31,192 bases of DNA. Origin: an uncultured Porphyromonadaceae bacterium. GTDB lineage: Bacteria; Bacteroidota; Bacteroidia; Bacteroidales; Muribaculaceae. The position numbers were made by a program, and so were the translations under genes. Under the pieces are notes generated by a model. That model saw only the letters and a program-made list of their open reading frames with translations. It made no database searches and had not been told where the DNA came from. Numbering within the stretch: position 1 is the stretch's first letter; every line of letters begins with the position of its first letter. Positions 14,337 to 20,976 of this stretch are shown here, piece after piece. The DNA is taken from NCBI GenBank assembly GCA_900548705.1, contig URLF01000024.1:1-31192 (forward strand). The letters are read 5' to 3'.

Positions 14337-15713
14337 ATGGAATTACCTTTCGCAGAATCCTGGAAAATCAAGATGGTCGAGCCTATACGCAAGTCGACCC
14401 GCGAGGAACGTGAGCAATGGCTCCGCGATGCCAATTACAATGTCTTCCAGCTACGCGCCGACCAGGTCTACATCGACCTGCTGACCGACTCCGGCACCGG
14501 GGCGATGAGCGACCGCCAGTGGGGAGCGATGATGACCGGCGACGAGAGCTATGCCGGGGCGCGATCCTTCTTCCGCCTGAAAGATACGGTGGAGCGTCTT
14601 ACCGGCTTTGACTATTTCATCCCCACCCACCAGGGACGTGCGGCCGAGAATGTGTTGTTCAGCCATCTGGTGAAGGAGGGTGACATAGTGCCCGGCAATT
14701 CCCATTTCGACACCACAAAGGGGCATATCGAGAGCCGTAAGGCGTTCGCGCTCGACTGCACCGTGGACGAGGCGCGTGACACCCAGCTTGAAGTGCCTTT
14801 CAAGGGTAATGTCGACATCGCCAAACTCGAAAAGGCCCTTGAGGAGCATCATGACAGGATTCCTTTCATAATCGTCACCATCACCAACAACACCGCCGGC
14901 GGTCAGCCCGTGTCGTTGCAGAACTTGCGCGATGTGCGCCGCGTGGCCGACAAATGGGGCAAACGCGTCATCCTCGATTCCGCCCGCTTCGCCGAGAACG
15001 CCTATTTCATAAAGACCCGCGAGGAGGGGCAGGCCGACCGCTCCATCAAGGAAATCGTCCGCGAAATCTTCTCGCTGGCCGACGCCATGACAATGTCGGC
15101 CAAGAAGGATGGTATTGTCAATATGGGCGGTTTCATCGCCACCCGCCACGAGGACTGGTATGAGGGGGCGAAACGTTTCTGCATCCCCTTCGAGGGCTAT
15201 CTCACCTATGGCGGTATGAATGGCCGCGACATGGAGGCTCTGGCTGTCGGACTTGAGGAGAACACCGAGTTTGACAATCTCCATACCCGCATCCATCAGG
15301 TGGAATACCTCGCCAAGCGTCTCGACGAGTTCGGCATCCCGTATCAGCGTCCGGCTGGTGGGCATGCCATTTTCGTGGATGCATCCAAGGTGCTGACCCA
15401 TGTCCCCCGCGAGGAATTCCCGGCCCAGACCCTTACCGTGGAGCTTTACCGCGAGGCCGGTATCCGTGGATGTGAGATAGGTTATATTCTCGCCGACCGT
15501 GATCCCGTGACCCGCGAGAACCGTTTCGGCGGACTCGACCTGCTCCGCCTGGCCATCCCACGCAGGGTCTACACCGACAACCACATGGATGTCATCGCCG
15601 TCGCCCTGAAGAATGTCTACGACCGCCGCGAGTCAATCACCCGAGGCCTCCGCATTGTCTGGGAAGCCGAGCTGATGCGCCACTTCACCGTCAAGCTCGC
15701 CCCCGCAGAGTAA
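14337..15713 (+). CDS. tnaA: Tryptophanase (tryptophan indole-lyase)
   Basis: This PLP enzyme splits tryptophan into indole, pyruvate and ammonia. The 458-residue frame from the ATG at 14337 matches the family length (E. coli 471); upstream codons to 14274 are rejected as leader. The PLP lysine lies in TMSAKKDGIVNMGG (Lys256/257). Tyrosine phenol-lyase is the close relative to exclude. Here Asp125 in HFDTTKGH, His449 in LMRHFTVKL and GCEIGYIL all follow the tryptophanase pattern; the lyase has FTTTR and an Arg in GVRSMERG. Other motifs are IDLLTDSGTGAMSD, IPTHQGRAAEN and SYAGARSF. I see no TnaC leader peptide and no adjacent tryptophan permease. Indole made by such enzymes reaches the host gut. 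Confidence 0.96.
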   Translation: MELPFAESWKIKMVEPIRKSTREEREQWLRDANYNVFQLRADQVYIDLLTDSGTGAMSDRQWGAMMTGDESYAGARSFFRLKDTVERLTGFDYFIPTHQGRAAENVLFSHLVKEGDIVPGNSHFDTTKGHIESRKAFALDCTVDEARDTQLEVPFKGNVDIAKLEKALEEHHDRIPFIIVTITNNTAGGQPVSLQNLRDVRRVADKWGKRVILDSARFAENAYFIKTREEGQADRSIKEIVREIFSLADAMTMSAKKDGIVNMGGFIATRHEDWYEGAKRFCIPFEGYLTYGGMNGRDMEALAVGLEENTEFDNLHTRIHQVEYLAKRLDEFGIPYQRPAGGHAIFVDASKVLTHVPREEFPAQTLTVELYREAGIRGCEIGYILADRDPVTRENRFGGLDLLRLAIPRRVYTDNHMDVIAVALKNVYDRRESITRGLRIVWEAELMRHFTVKLAPAE

Positions 15714-15745
15714 CAGGTGGCTCGCTGCGCTCCCCCGAAAAGACC

Positions 15746-15830
15746 TCCCAAAACTCCCATACCTCCCAATTTCCCCAAAATTCCCAGATTGGGAGTTATG
15801 GGAAAATTGGGAGGTATGGGAGTTTTGGGA
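15746..15830. repeat. Long inverted repeat between tnaA and pfkA
   Basis: The 27-base arm at 15746-15772 (TCCCAAAACTCCCATACCTC onward) is exactly complementary to 15804-15830, with one bulged A before further GGG/CCC pairing. The loop holds a smaller CCCAGATTGGG dyad. The arms are built from repeated ACTCCCA/ACCTCCCA-like units. Confidence 0.8.
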
Positions 15831-15848
15831 ATTGTGGGATAAAATGCG

Positions 15849-15881
15849 GCAAGCTATGGCCAGAGACTGGCCATAGCTTGC
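15849..15881 (-). terminator. Hairpin terminator of pfkA
   Basis: GCAAGCTATGGCCAG (15849-15863) and its exact complement (15867-15881) form a 15-bp stem with a 3-base loop, 25 bases beyond the pfkA stop. On minus it is followed by CGCATTTTATC, a short T tail. Confidence 0.65.
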
Positions 15882-15905
15882 TGTATCAGGTATATGGGCG
15901 TTTGA

Positions 15906-16886
15906 TCAGATGGAGAGGCGACGCAGGGTGTTGAGCAGGTCGCGGTTGATGGGCTTGTCGTTCTTGATGGCCTTCACGAAGGGGACATAGACGATTTCGT
16001 CATTCTTCACGCCGATCATGACATTGCGCTGGTCGTCCAGCAGGGCGTCGATGGCGGCGGCTCCCATGCGGGAGGCCAGGATGCGGTCGTGGGCCGTGGG
16101 GGAGCCGCCTCGCTGGAGGTGGCCGAGAATCGACACACGCACGTCATACTGGGGATATTCCTCCTCCACACGCTTGGCGATTGCCATCGCTCCGCCGGTG
16201 ACGGGGCTTTCGGCCACAAGCACGATGGATGAGTTCTTGCTCTTGCGGAAGCCGTTTGAAATGAGGTCGGCGAGCTGGTCGGCCTCGGTTGATATTTCGG
16301 GGATGATGGCGGCCTCAGCTCCGGAGGCGATTGCTCCGTTGAGGGCGAGGAAGCCCGCGTCGCGTCCCATCACCTCGATGAAGAAGAGGCGTTCGTGGGA
16401 GGTCGCGGTGTCGCGGATTTTGTCGACACACTCCATGATGGTGTTCAGGGCGGTGTCATATCCGATGGTGGTGTCGGTGCCGTAGAGGTCGTTGTCGATG
16501 GTGCCGGGCAGACCGATGATCGGGAGGTTGAACTCGTTGGCGAAGATGCGCGCACCGGTCAGCGAACCGTCACCGCCGATTACCACGAGGGCGTCGATAC
16601 CGTGGCGGCGCAGGGTGTCGTAGGCAAGCTGGCGTCCTTCAGATGTCTGGAATTCCTTGCAACGCGCGGTTTTCAGGATTGTGCCTCCGCGCTGGATGAT
16701 GTTTGACACGTTGGCGGTTGTGAATTCCACGATTTCGTCGGTGACCAGTCCTCGGTATCCGCGATAGATGCCTTTGACCTTGAATCCGGCGAAGATGGCC
16801 GCGCGAGTGACGGCGCGGATGGCCGCGTTCATTCCAGGGGCGTCACCTCCGGAGGTAAGTATTCCGATGCATTTGATTTCTGCCAT
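15906..16886 (-). CDS. pfkA: ATP-dependent 6-phosphofructokinase
   Basis: The enzyme phosphorylates fructose 6-phosphate to fructose 1,6-bisphosphate, the committing step of glycolysis. The 326-residue protein has ILTSGGDAPGMNAAIR (nucleotide binding), GGDGS at 104-108, PGTIDND at 127-133 with the catalytic Asp, the substrate loop EVMGRDAG, and LGHLQRGGSPTAHDR. Gly in GGDGS and Gly in PGTIDND mark the ATP-using type; pyrophosphate-using relatives carry GGDDS and PKTIDND. Length equals that of classical bacterial PfkA (about 320). It is transcribed alone, convergent with tnaA, from a promoter about 50 bases upstream. The start ATG at 16886 gives the standard MAEIKCIGILTSGGD N-terminus. Confidence 0.97.
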   Translation of the reverse strand: MAEIKCIGILTSGGDAPGMNAAIRAVTRAAIFAGFKVKGIYRGYRGLVTDEIVEFTTANVSNIIQRGGTILKTARCKEFQTSEGRQLAYDTLRRHGIDALVVIGGDGSLTGARIFANEFNLPIIGLPGTIDNDLYGTDTTIGYDTALNTIMECVDKIRDTATSHERLFFIEVMGRDAGFLALNGAIASGAEAAIIPEISTEADQLADLISNGFRKSKNSSIVLVAESPVTGGAMAIAKRVEEEYPQYDVRVSILGHLQRGGSPTAHDRILASRMGAAAIDALLDDQRNVMIGVKNDEIVYVPFVKAIKNDKPINRDLLNTLRRLSI

Positions 16887-16936
16887 GGCCTTTTTTATAT
16901 TTCTTGATGAGTGGTTTCGGATTTATAATCTCCCGA

Positions 16937-16944
16937 CAAAGATA
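16937..16944 (-). promoter_or_regulatory. Likely -7 box of pfkA
   Basis: TATCTTTG on minus fits TAnnTTTG exactly. No clear TTG is found at the expected -33 spacing. The leader would be about 45 bases. Confidence 0.5.
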
Positions 16945-16994
16945 ACAAATTTTCTTCGGTCGGAGTGCGATTGGCCGAAGAATTTTGTGTCTGG

Positions 16995-17714
16995 TTATTC
17001 CTCATTGATGGAATATTCGAGAAATTTCAGCAATGGGTGGAGGGTCTCGAAATATCCGGCAGCTTTCTCGGGCCACGCGGGGTCACTGAAAAACTCCTTC
17101 CCCTGCGGCATGAAGCGGCCGTACTCCTTGAGACGCAACAGTTCGGCCTGCGGATGGTCGCGGTCGTAACCTTTCGGGATGGTCTTCAGCCTCGGGCCGT
17201 ACCAGTCGGGGAAGAGCGATTTCAGGCGGGGTTCGTTGATGATTTCCTCGAACTCGTCGATGTTGTCGACGATAGCCTTGCGGAGCTTCTTCAACACCGC
17301 GCTCTCGGGACACCACAGGCCGCCGTAGAGGCCGCTCGATTCCCCCTCGTATGAGTCGGTGGCTCCGCCGTCGCGTCCCGGGCCTACCTGTATGTAGTAG
17401 CCGGGGAGATGGGCCGCCGATGATGAGCGGCCGCGAGGGGAGACGGTCCCCGAGAAATAGGTCTTGTAGGGGGACTTGTCAGGGGAGAAACGGGTGTCGC
17501 GGTAAATGCGGTAGACCGACGACGCTCCGGTCTGCCCTTTGAGTTCGGGCCACCATTGGGAGCAATACATTATCAGCCGGTCCATGTCGGAGATCCATGC
17601 GGCTCTGAGGTCGTCATAGAGGGCCTTGTTCTCTTTGAACCATTGGCGGTCCTGACGCTGTCCAAGTTCGGTCAGGAAGTCATAGAGGCGGGGTATGTAA
17701 CCGTTGTCTGTCAT
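16995..17714 (-). CDS. DUF2461 domain-containing protein
   Basis: This is a 239-residue protein of the DUF2461 (TIGR02453) family, of unknown function. Typical signatures are LYDFLTELGQRQDRQWFKEN near the N-terminus, the basic substrate-like loop YRIYRDTRFSPDKSPYKTYF, and GYYIQVGPG. The ATG at 17714 is chosen because it overlaps the upstream stop (ATGA) and has GGGAGG about seven bases upstream; an ATG at 17729 would add five residues. It is the last gene of the psd-pssA operon, and the overlap with the preceding small membrane protein suggests coupled expression. There are no membrane segments, so it is probably cytosolic. Confidence 0.88.
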   Translation of the reverse strand: MTDNGYIPRLYDFLTELGQRQDRQWFKENKALYDDLRAAWISDMDRLIMYCSQWWPELKGQTGASSVYRIYRDTRFSPDKSPYKTYFSGTVSPRGRSSSAAHLPGYYIQVGPGRDGGATDSYEGESSGLYGGLWCPESAVLKKLRKAIVDNIDEFEEIINEPRLKSLFPDWYGPRLKTIPKGYDRDHPQAELLRLKEYGRFMPQGKEFFSDPAWPEKAAGYFETLHPLLKFLEYSINEE

Positions 17715-18085
17715 ACGATGTCCTCCCATCTGACATCCTCCACCTGCTGCTCGACAGTGGTGGTGGTGCGGGATGTGTTTCTGCCGTCGTCGGATATGGT
17801 CGTCGTCTCGGAGTCTATCTCCTTGAATTTGACATACTCGCCGACCTCGGGGTCAATCTTTTTGCGCCGGGGAACCGGGGCTGTCCATCCCCCCTTGCGG
17901 GAGGCTTGTTTGCGGCTGTCGGCATGTCGACGGGCCTCTTCAGGGTCGATTCCGGCGGCGCGGCTGAACGCGTCATTCATCTCGCGGGCCTGGCGACGGG
18001 CCGCGCTAACGGCTTTCCAGACTTTCCAGGCCGGACGGACGAATATATAGAAAATTATTATGCAACAGATTATGGCGAACCACAT
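17711..18085 (-). CDS. Small single-helix membrane protein (DUF4834-like)
   Basis: The product is 124 residues. One N-terminal membrane helix (MWFAIICCIIIFYIFVRPAW) is followed by a charged cytosolic tail rich in Arg, Lys, Glu and Thr (AARRQAREMNDAFSRAAG, then TTTISDDGRNTSRTTTTVEQ). It resembles the DUF4834 proteins of Bacteroidetes; I am not certain of that assignment. No catalytic motif is visible. It lies 23 bases after pssA and overlaps the DUF2461 gene by four bases. Conserved linkage with phospholipid synthesis would suggest an envelope-associated accessory role, which is inference only. Confidence 0.75.
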   Translation of the reverse strand: MWFAIICCIIIFYIFVRPAWKVWKAVSAARRQAREMNDAFSRAAGIDPEEARRHADSRKQASRKGGWTAPVPRRKKIDPEVGEYVKFKEIDSETTTISDDGRNTSRTTTTVEQQVEDVRWEDIV

Positions 18086-18108
18086 AAGGAGAGGATCTTG
18101 TTAAAGGG

Positions 18109-18858
18109 TCAAGCCGCCCGGCCGATACGGGTGAGGGCGAAGGCGGACAAAAGGAAGTAGAGGATGATGGTGTAGGCGAACCCTTCGACACCGAAGATGG
18201 CCACAAACGCCACGGCGGCCACAATAAGGATGTAGCGGAGCAGGTTGTCGCCGATGCGGAAGTTCTTGAGTTTTAGCGAGAACATGCGCATGTCTGAGAC
18301 CATCAGCAGGGCCACGATGATGATTACCGCGCTGACGATGAGGTTACCCCAATAGACATGGGCGTGCATCCACTCACCGGCGTGTGACTGCATCCAGGCT
18401 GTCGCGCCAATCCAGAAGATGGCGTTGGCGGGAATCGGCAGCCCCTTGAACTCGGTGGCCTGGGAATCGTCGAGGTTGAACTTTGCCAATCGCAAGGCTC
18501 CCATCGCGGGGATGAACAGCGCCACGAAGGGTATCCACCATGAGCCGGTCCATACGCTCAGTATATTGTAGAGCAGCATGGAGGGGGCCACGCCGAAGCT
18601 CACCAGGTCGGCCAGGGAGTCGAGCTCCTTGCCCAGAGGGGAGGGGGCGTGGAGCCATCGCGCGGCTGCGCCGTCGAAGAAATCGAATACGGCTGCCATC
18701 CCGACCAGAATCCATGCGAGCTGACGCCCGTTGAGCCCTCCGAGGGCCTGGATGTCGCTGTCAAACGAGAAGGCGCATATACACGCCAGACACCCCGACA
18801 CGAGGTTGCAGAGGGTCAGCGTATTGGGGACGGAAGTTATAATCTTTCTCAAAAACAT
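18109..18858 (-). CDS. pssA: CDP-diacylglycerol-serine O-phosphatidyltransferase
   Basis: This integral membrane enzyme joins CDP-diacylglycerol and serine to make phosphatidylserine. The 249-residue protein carries the CDP-alcohol phosphatidyltransferase signature DGx2ARx8Gx3Dx3D as FDGAAARWLHAPSPLGKELD followed by SLAD, near residues 60-85. About seven membrane helices are visible. The N-terminus ITSVPNTLTLCNLVSGCLA is typical of the PssA type rather than PgsA. It begins 13 bases after psd, whose product uses phosphatidylserine, so the pair makes phosphatidylethanolamine in two steps from one transcript. Confidence 0.94.
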   Translation of the reverse strand: MFLRKIITSVPNTLTLCNLVSGCLACICAFSFDSDIQALGGLNGRQLAWILVGMAAVFDFFDGAAARWLHAPSPLGKELDSLADLVSFGVAPSMLLYNILSVWTGSWWIPFVALFIPAMGALRLAKFNLDDSQATEFKGLPIPANAIFWIGATAWMQSHAGEWMHAHVYWGNLIVSAVIIIVALLMVSDMRMFSLKLKNFRIGDNLLRYILIVAAVAFVAIFGVEGFAYTIILYFLLSAFALTRIGRAA

Positions 18859-18871
18859 TCTGGGAAATCTC

Positions 18872-19543
18872 TTATGGATTGAGACGGCCTACCTCGGTGA
18901 TGCCTCCGATGGTCTTGTCGCCGAGCTTGACCTCGATGGTCGTGGAGGTTGGCAGGTAAAGGTCTACCCTGGAGCCGAATTTGATGAAGCCCATATGGTC
19001 TTCGATGGAGGCCTCGTCGCCGGGACGGGCGTAGGTCACGATACGCCGGGCCATCGCGCCTGCCACCTGTCGCATCAACACGAGCTGCCCGTCTTTTGTT
19101 CGTATCACGACGGTCGACCGCTCATTCTCGGTGCTTGACTTCGGGAGGTATGCGGCCATGAAGCGACCCGGATGATGTTTGTAGTAGACCACCTCGCCGT
19201 CGACCGGGAACCAGTTGGCGTGGACATTCATCGGCGACATGAACACCGACAGCTGTATGCAGTTGCATTTGAGGTATTCCGGCTCGTAGACCTCCTCCAG
19301 GGCGACAACTTTCCCGTCGGCCGAGGCCACTACCACATTCTCGGTGTTGCCGAGGAAGTTGCGGTGGGGAGAGCGGAAGAAGTTGACCACCAGCAGATAG
19401 AAAATCGTGGAGGCCACCAGCATCGTTATCGGAATCCAGATATAGTCGATGAGCCATATCCACAAGGGCGCATTCACCAGCAGCAGGACTGCCAGGAGTA
19501 TGATAAGTATGTTTGTGCCTTCGCGGTGGATCTTGACTCTCAT
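18872..19543 (-). CDS. psd: Phosphatidylserine decarboxylase (short, PSD-A type)
   Basis: The enzyme decarboxylates phosphatidylserine to phosphatidylethanolamine. The proenzyme cleaves itself at a Gly-Ser bond to form a pyruvoyl group; here that is GFIKFGSRVDLYLP with cleavage between Gly190 and Ser191. At 223 residues it is the short type common in Bacteroidetes, not the roughly 320-residue E. coli form. Two hydrophobic segments lie at the N-terminus (ILIILLAVLLLVNAPLWIWL and IPITMLVASTIFYLLVV). Conserved FMSPMNVHANWFPVDG and HHPGRFMAAYLPKS support the call. It leads the operon and has its own promoter, which sits directly after small RNA copy 2. Confidence 0.95.
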   Translation of the reverse strand: MRVKIHREGTNILIILLAVLLLVNAPLWIWLIDYIWIPITMLVASTIFYLLVVNFFRSPHRNFLGNTENVVVASADGKVVALEEVYEPEYLKCNCIQLSVFMSPMNVHANWFPVDGEVVYYKHHPGRFMAAYLPKSSTENERSTVVIRTKDGQLVLMRQVAGAMARRIVTYARPGDEASIEDHMGFIKFGSRVDLYLPTSTTIEVKLGDKTIGGITEVGRLNP

Positions 19544-19638
19544 CTACAGGTGGGTGTTCAGGGTAGGGGGGTGTTTTATATCTCTGTTTATGTATTGCCG
19601 AACCGCCCGGAAATATCTCCTGGCGCGGATTCAGTCTA

Positions 19639-19669
19639 CAAAGTTAGCTGTTTTTTTCGCAAGTACAAA
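19639..19669 (-). promoter_or_regulatory. Promoter of the psd-pssA operon
   Basis: On minus, TTTG (19669..19666), 19 bases and TAACTTTG (19646..19639) match the consensus. The TTTG is the end of the T-run of the small-RNA terminator, so the two elements overlap. The leader is about 90 bases. Confidence 0.65.
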
Positions 19670-19699
19670 AAAAAATTACTCGTCGTCGCGACGAATAAT
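19667..19699 (-). terminator. Intrinsic terminator of small RNA copy 2
   Basis: On minus, ATTATTCGTCG (19699..19689), a 3-base loop and CGACGAGTAAT (19685..19675) form an 11-bp stem with one G-U pair, running into nine T (19675..19667). Confidence 0.8.
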
Positions 19700-19731
19700 C
19701 TTCTTACCTTAAATCTAATACCATGAAAAAC
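19667..19731 (-). ncRNA. Putative small RNA, copy 2 (upstream of psd)
   Basis: This unit of about 65 bases on minus repeats the design of the one at 14144-14213. The block at 19731..19712 (GTTTTTCATGGTATTAGATT) matches copy 1 in 19 of 20 bases, after which the sequences diverge (TAAGGTAAGAAG here). The 3' hairpin is unrelated in sequence to that of copy 1 but equally strong and T-tailed. A TACCTTTG box ends five bases before the block. The T-run ends 123 bases before the psd start codon, exactly as in copy 1 with tnaA. No reading frame is credible. Confidence 0.55.
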
Positions 19732-19736
19732 TGATG

Positions 19737-19744
19737 CAAAGGTA
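19737..19744 (-). promoter_or_regulatory. -7 box of small RNA copy 2
   Basis: TACCTTTG on minus matches TAnnTTTG exactly. The -33 region holds only a weak TGTTTA about 18-20 bases upstream. Confidence 0.5.
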
Positions 19745-19939
19745 GAGGGTTTTATGTTATTAAACATATTTTGGGGTGAAAATTCGACGTGTGTTTAACG
19801 TTGTTTTGCAGAGTCGCCATTAGGTCATCATAATATTTGCAAACGTTAACAGTTGAGGCGGCTGCTGCCCCTTTTACGCGCGCGAGCTAAAGCGCGCAGG
19901 CAAACATTAGATGTTACGGTCGGATTGCGGAAAATTTCG
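19745..19939. other. Divergent intergenic stretch before ruvX
   Basis: It has no gene. It is AT-rich on the left, and holds a short GCGCGC/GCGCGC hairpin around 19878-19897. Confidence 0.4.
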
Positions 19940-19947
19940 TAACTTTG
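19940..19947 (+). promoter_or_regulatory. -7 box of the ruvX operon
   Basis: TAACTTTG ends eight bases before the ruvX ATG, so the transcript would be nearly leaderless. The -33 element is weak. Confidence 0.5.
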
Positions 19948-19955
19948 CATCCGAT

Positions 19956-20375
19956 ATGGGAAGATTGCTCGCTATTGATTTCGGAAAGGCACGGACCGGC
20001 ATCGCTGTCAGCGACCCGCTGAAAATCGTGGCCAACGGGCTTACGACGGTCGACACCCCCAAGCTCGAGGAGTTTCTGCGCGGATATTTCACCCGCGAGA
20101 CGGTCGACGCGGTGGTGGTCGGGCTGCCAAGGAACCTTGACGGCGCTCCTTCCGACTCGCAGCGTTACCTGCTGCCCGCCCTCGGCAGGCTCCGCAAGGC
20201 GTTTCCCGAGATGAACTTCGTGATGTATGACGAGCGGTTCACCTCCGTGATCGCCCACCGCGCTATGCTTGAGTCGGGGATGAAAAGGTCTGACCGCCGC
20301 AAGAAGGGGACGGCCGACGTGATGGCTGCCTGCATCATACTCAACGACTATATCGAGAGCCAGCGATTCCTGTAA
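19956..20375 (+). CDS. ruvX: YqgF/RuvX-type Holliday junction resolvase-like nuclease
   Basis: This 139-residue RNase H-fold protein belongs to the YqgF family, proposed to act as a Holliday junction resolvase and in 16S rRNA 5'-end processing. The motifs are LLAIDFGKARTGIAVSD (first catalytic Asp), VVVGLPRNLDG, VMYDERFTS and KGTADVMAACIIL (last catalytic Asp). Length matches the family (about 138). The ATG at 19956 is chosen because the promoter box occupies 19940-19947; the open frame to 19911 includes the promoter. It is the first gene of a plus-strand cluster with def (31 bases downstream), ettA and asd. Confidence 0.93.
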   Translation: MGRLLAIDFGKARTGIAVSDPLKIVANGLTTVDTPKLEEFLRGYFTRETVDAVVVGLPRNLDGAPSDSQRYLLPALGRLRKAFPEMNFVMYDERFTSVIAHRAMLESGMKRSDRRKKGTADVMAACIILNDYIESQRFL

Positions 20376-20406
20376 GACATAATCCGTAAAAATCTACACG
20401 CATATA

Positions 20407-20973
20407 ATGAAATTACCCGTTTATCTTTACGGTCATCCGGTGTTGAGGAATGTCTCCGAGCCGGTGGGGGAGGATTATCCCGACCTGAAAAAACTTGTGG
20501 CCGACATGTTCGAGACCATGTATGCCTCGGAGGGGGTAGGCCTGGCCGCTCCCCAGATTGGCCGCAATATCGACATGGTGGTCATCGACGCGGATCCCGT
20601 CAGCGAGACCTTCCCTGAATGCAAGGGGCGCAAGATGGTCATCATCAATCCCGAGCTTGAGATTCTCGACGGCGAGAAAATCAGCCGTTCCGAGGGATGT
20701 CTCAGCCTCCCTGGCCTGAGCGAGGATGTCAAGCGCGTCGAGCATATCCGCCTGAAATGGGTCGACGAGGATTTCCAGCCCCACGAGGAGGAAATCTCCG
20801 GCTTCCTGGCCCGCATCGTGCAGCATGAGATAGACCATCTCGACGGCAACCTCTACATCGACCACATCTCCCCGCTGCGCAAGCAGTTCATCCGGGGCAA
20901 ACTCCACAATATCATCGAGGGGAAGACCCGCTGCGACTATCCGGCGAAGTACGCTCCCCGCAAACGCAAGTAA
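20407..20973 (+). CDS. def: Peptide deformylase
   Basis: The enzyme removes the formyl group from the N-terminal methionine of new proteins. The 188-residue protein has all three motifs: GVGLAAPQIG (43-52), EGCLSLPG with metal ligand Cys98, and QHEIDHLDG with metal ligands His140 and His144 and catalytic Glu141. The basic C-terminus (AKYAPRKRK) would suit ribosome association. The next start codon (ettA) is only three bases after the stop, so def and ettA, both acting at the ribosome, are probably co-translated. Confidence 0.97.
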   Translation: MKLPVYLYGHPVLRNVSEPVGEDYPDLKKLVADMFETMYASEGVGLAAPQIGRNIDMVVIDADPVSETFPECKGRKMVIINPELEILDGEKISRSEGCLSLPGLSEDVKRVEHIRLKWVDEDFQPHEEEISGFLARIVQHEIDHLDGNLYIDHISPLRKQFIRGKLHNIIEGKTRCDYPAKYAPRKRK

Positions 20974-20976
20974 ACC

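Noticed and set aside
14451..15584. A 377-codon open frame antisense to tnaA
   Set aside because: GC-rich codons on the tnaA strand leave the opposite frame open; the translation has no recognisable motif and tnaA is certain.
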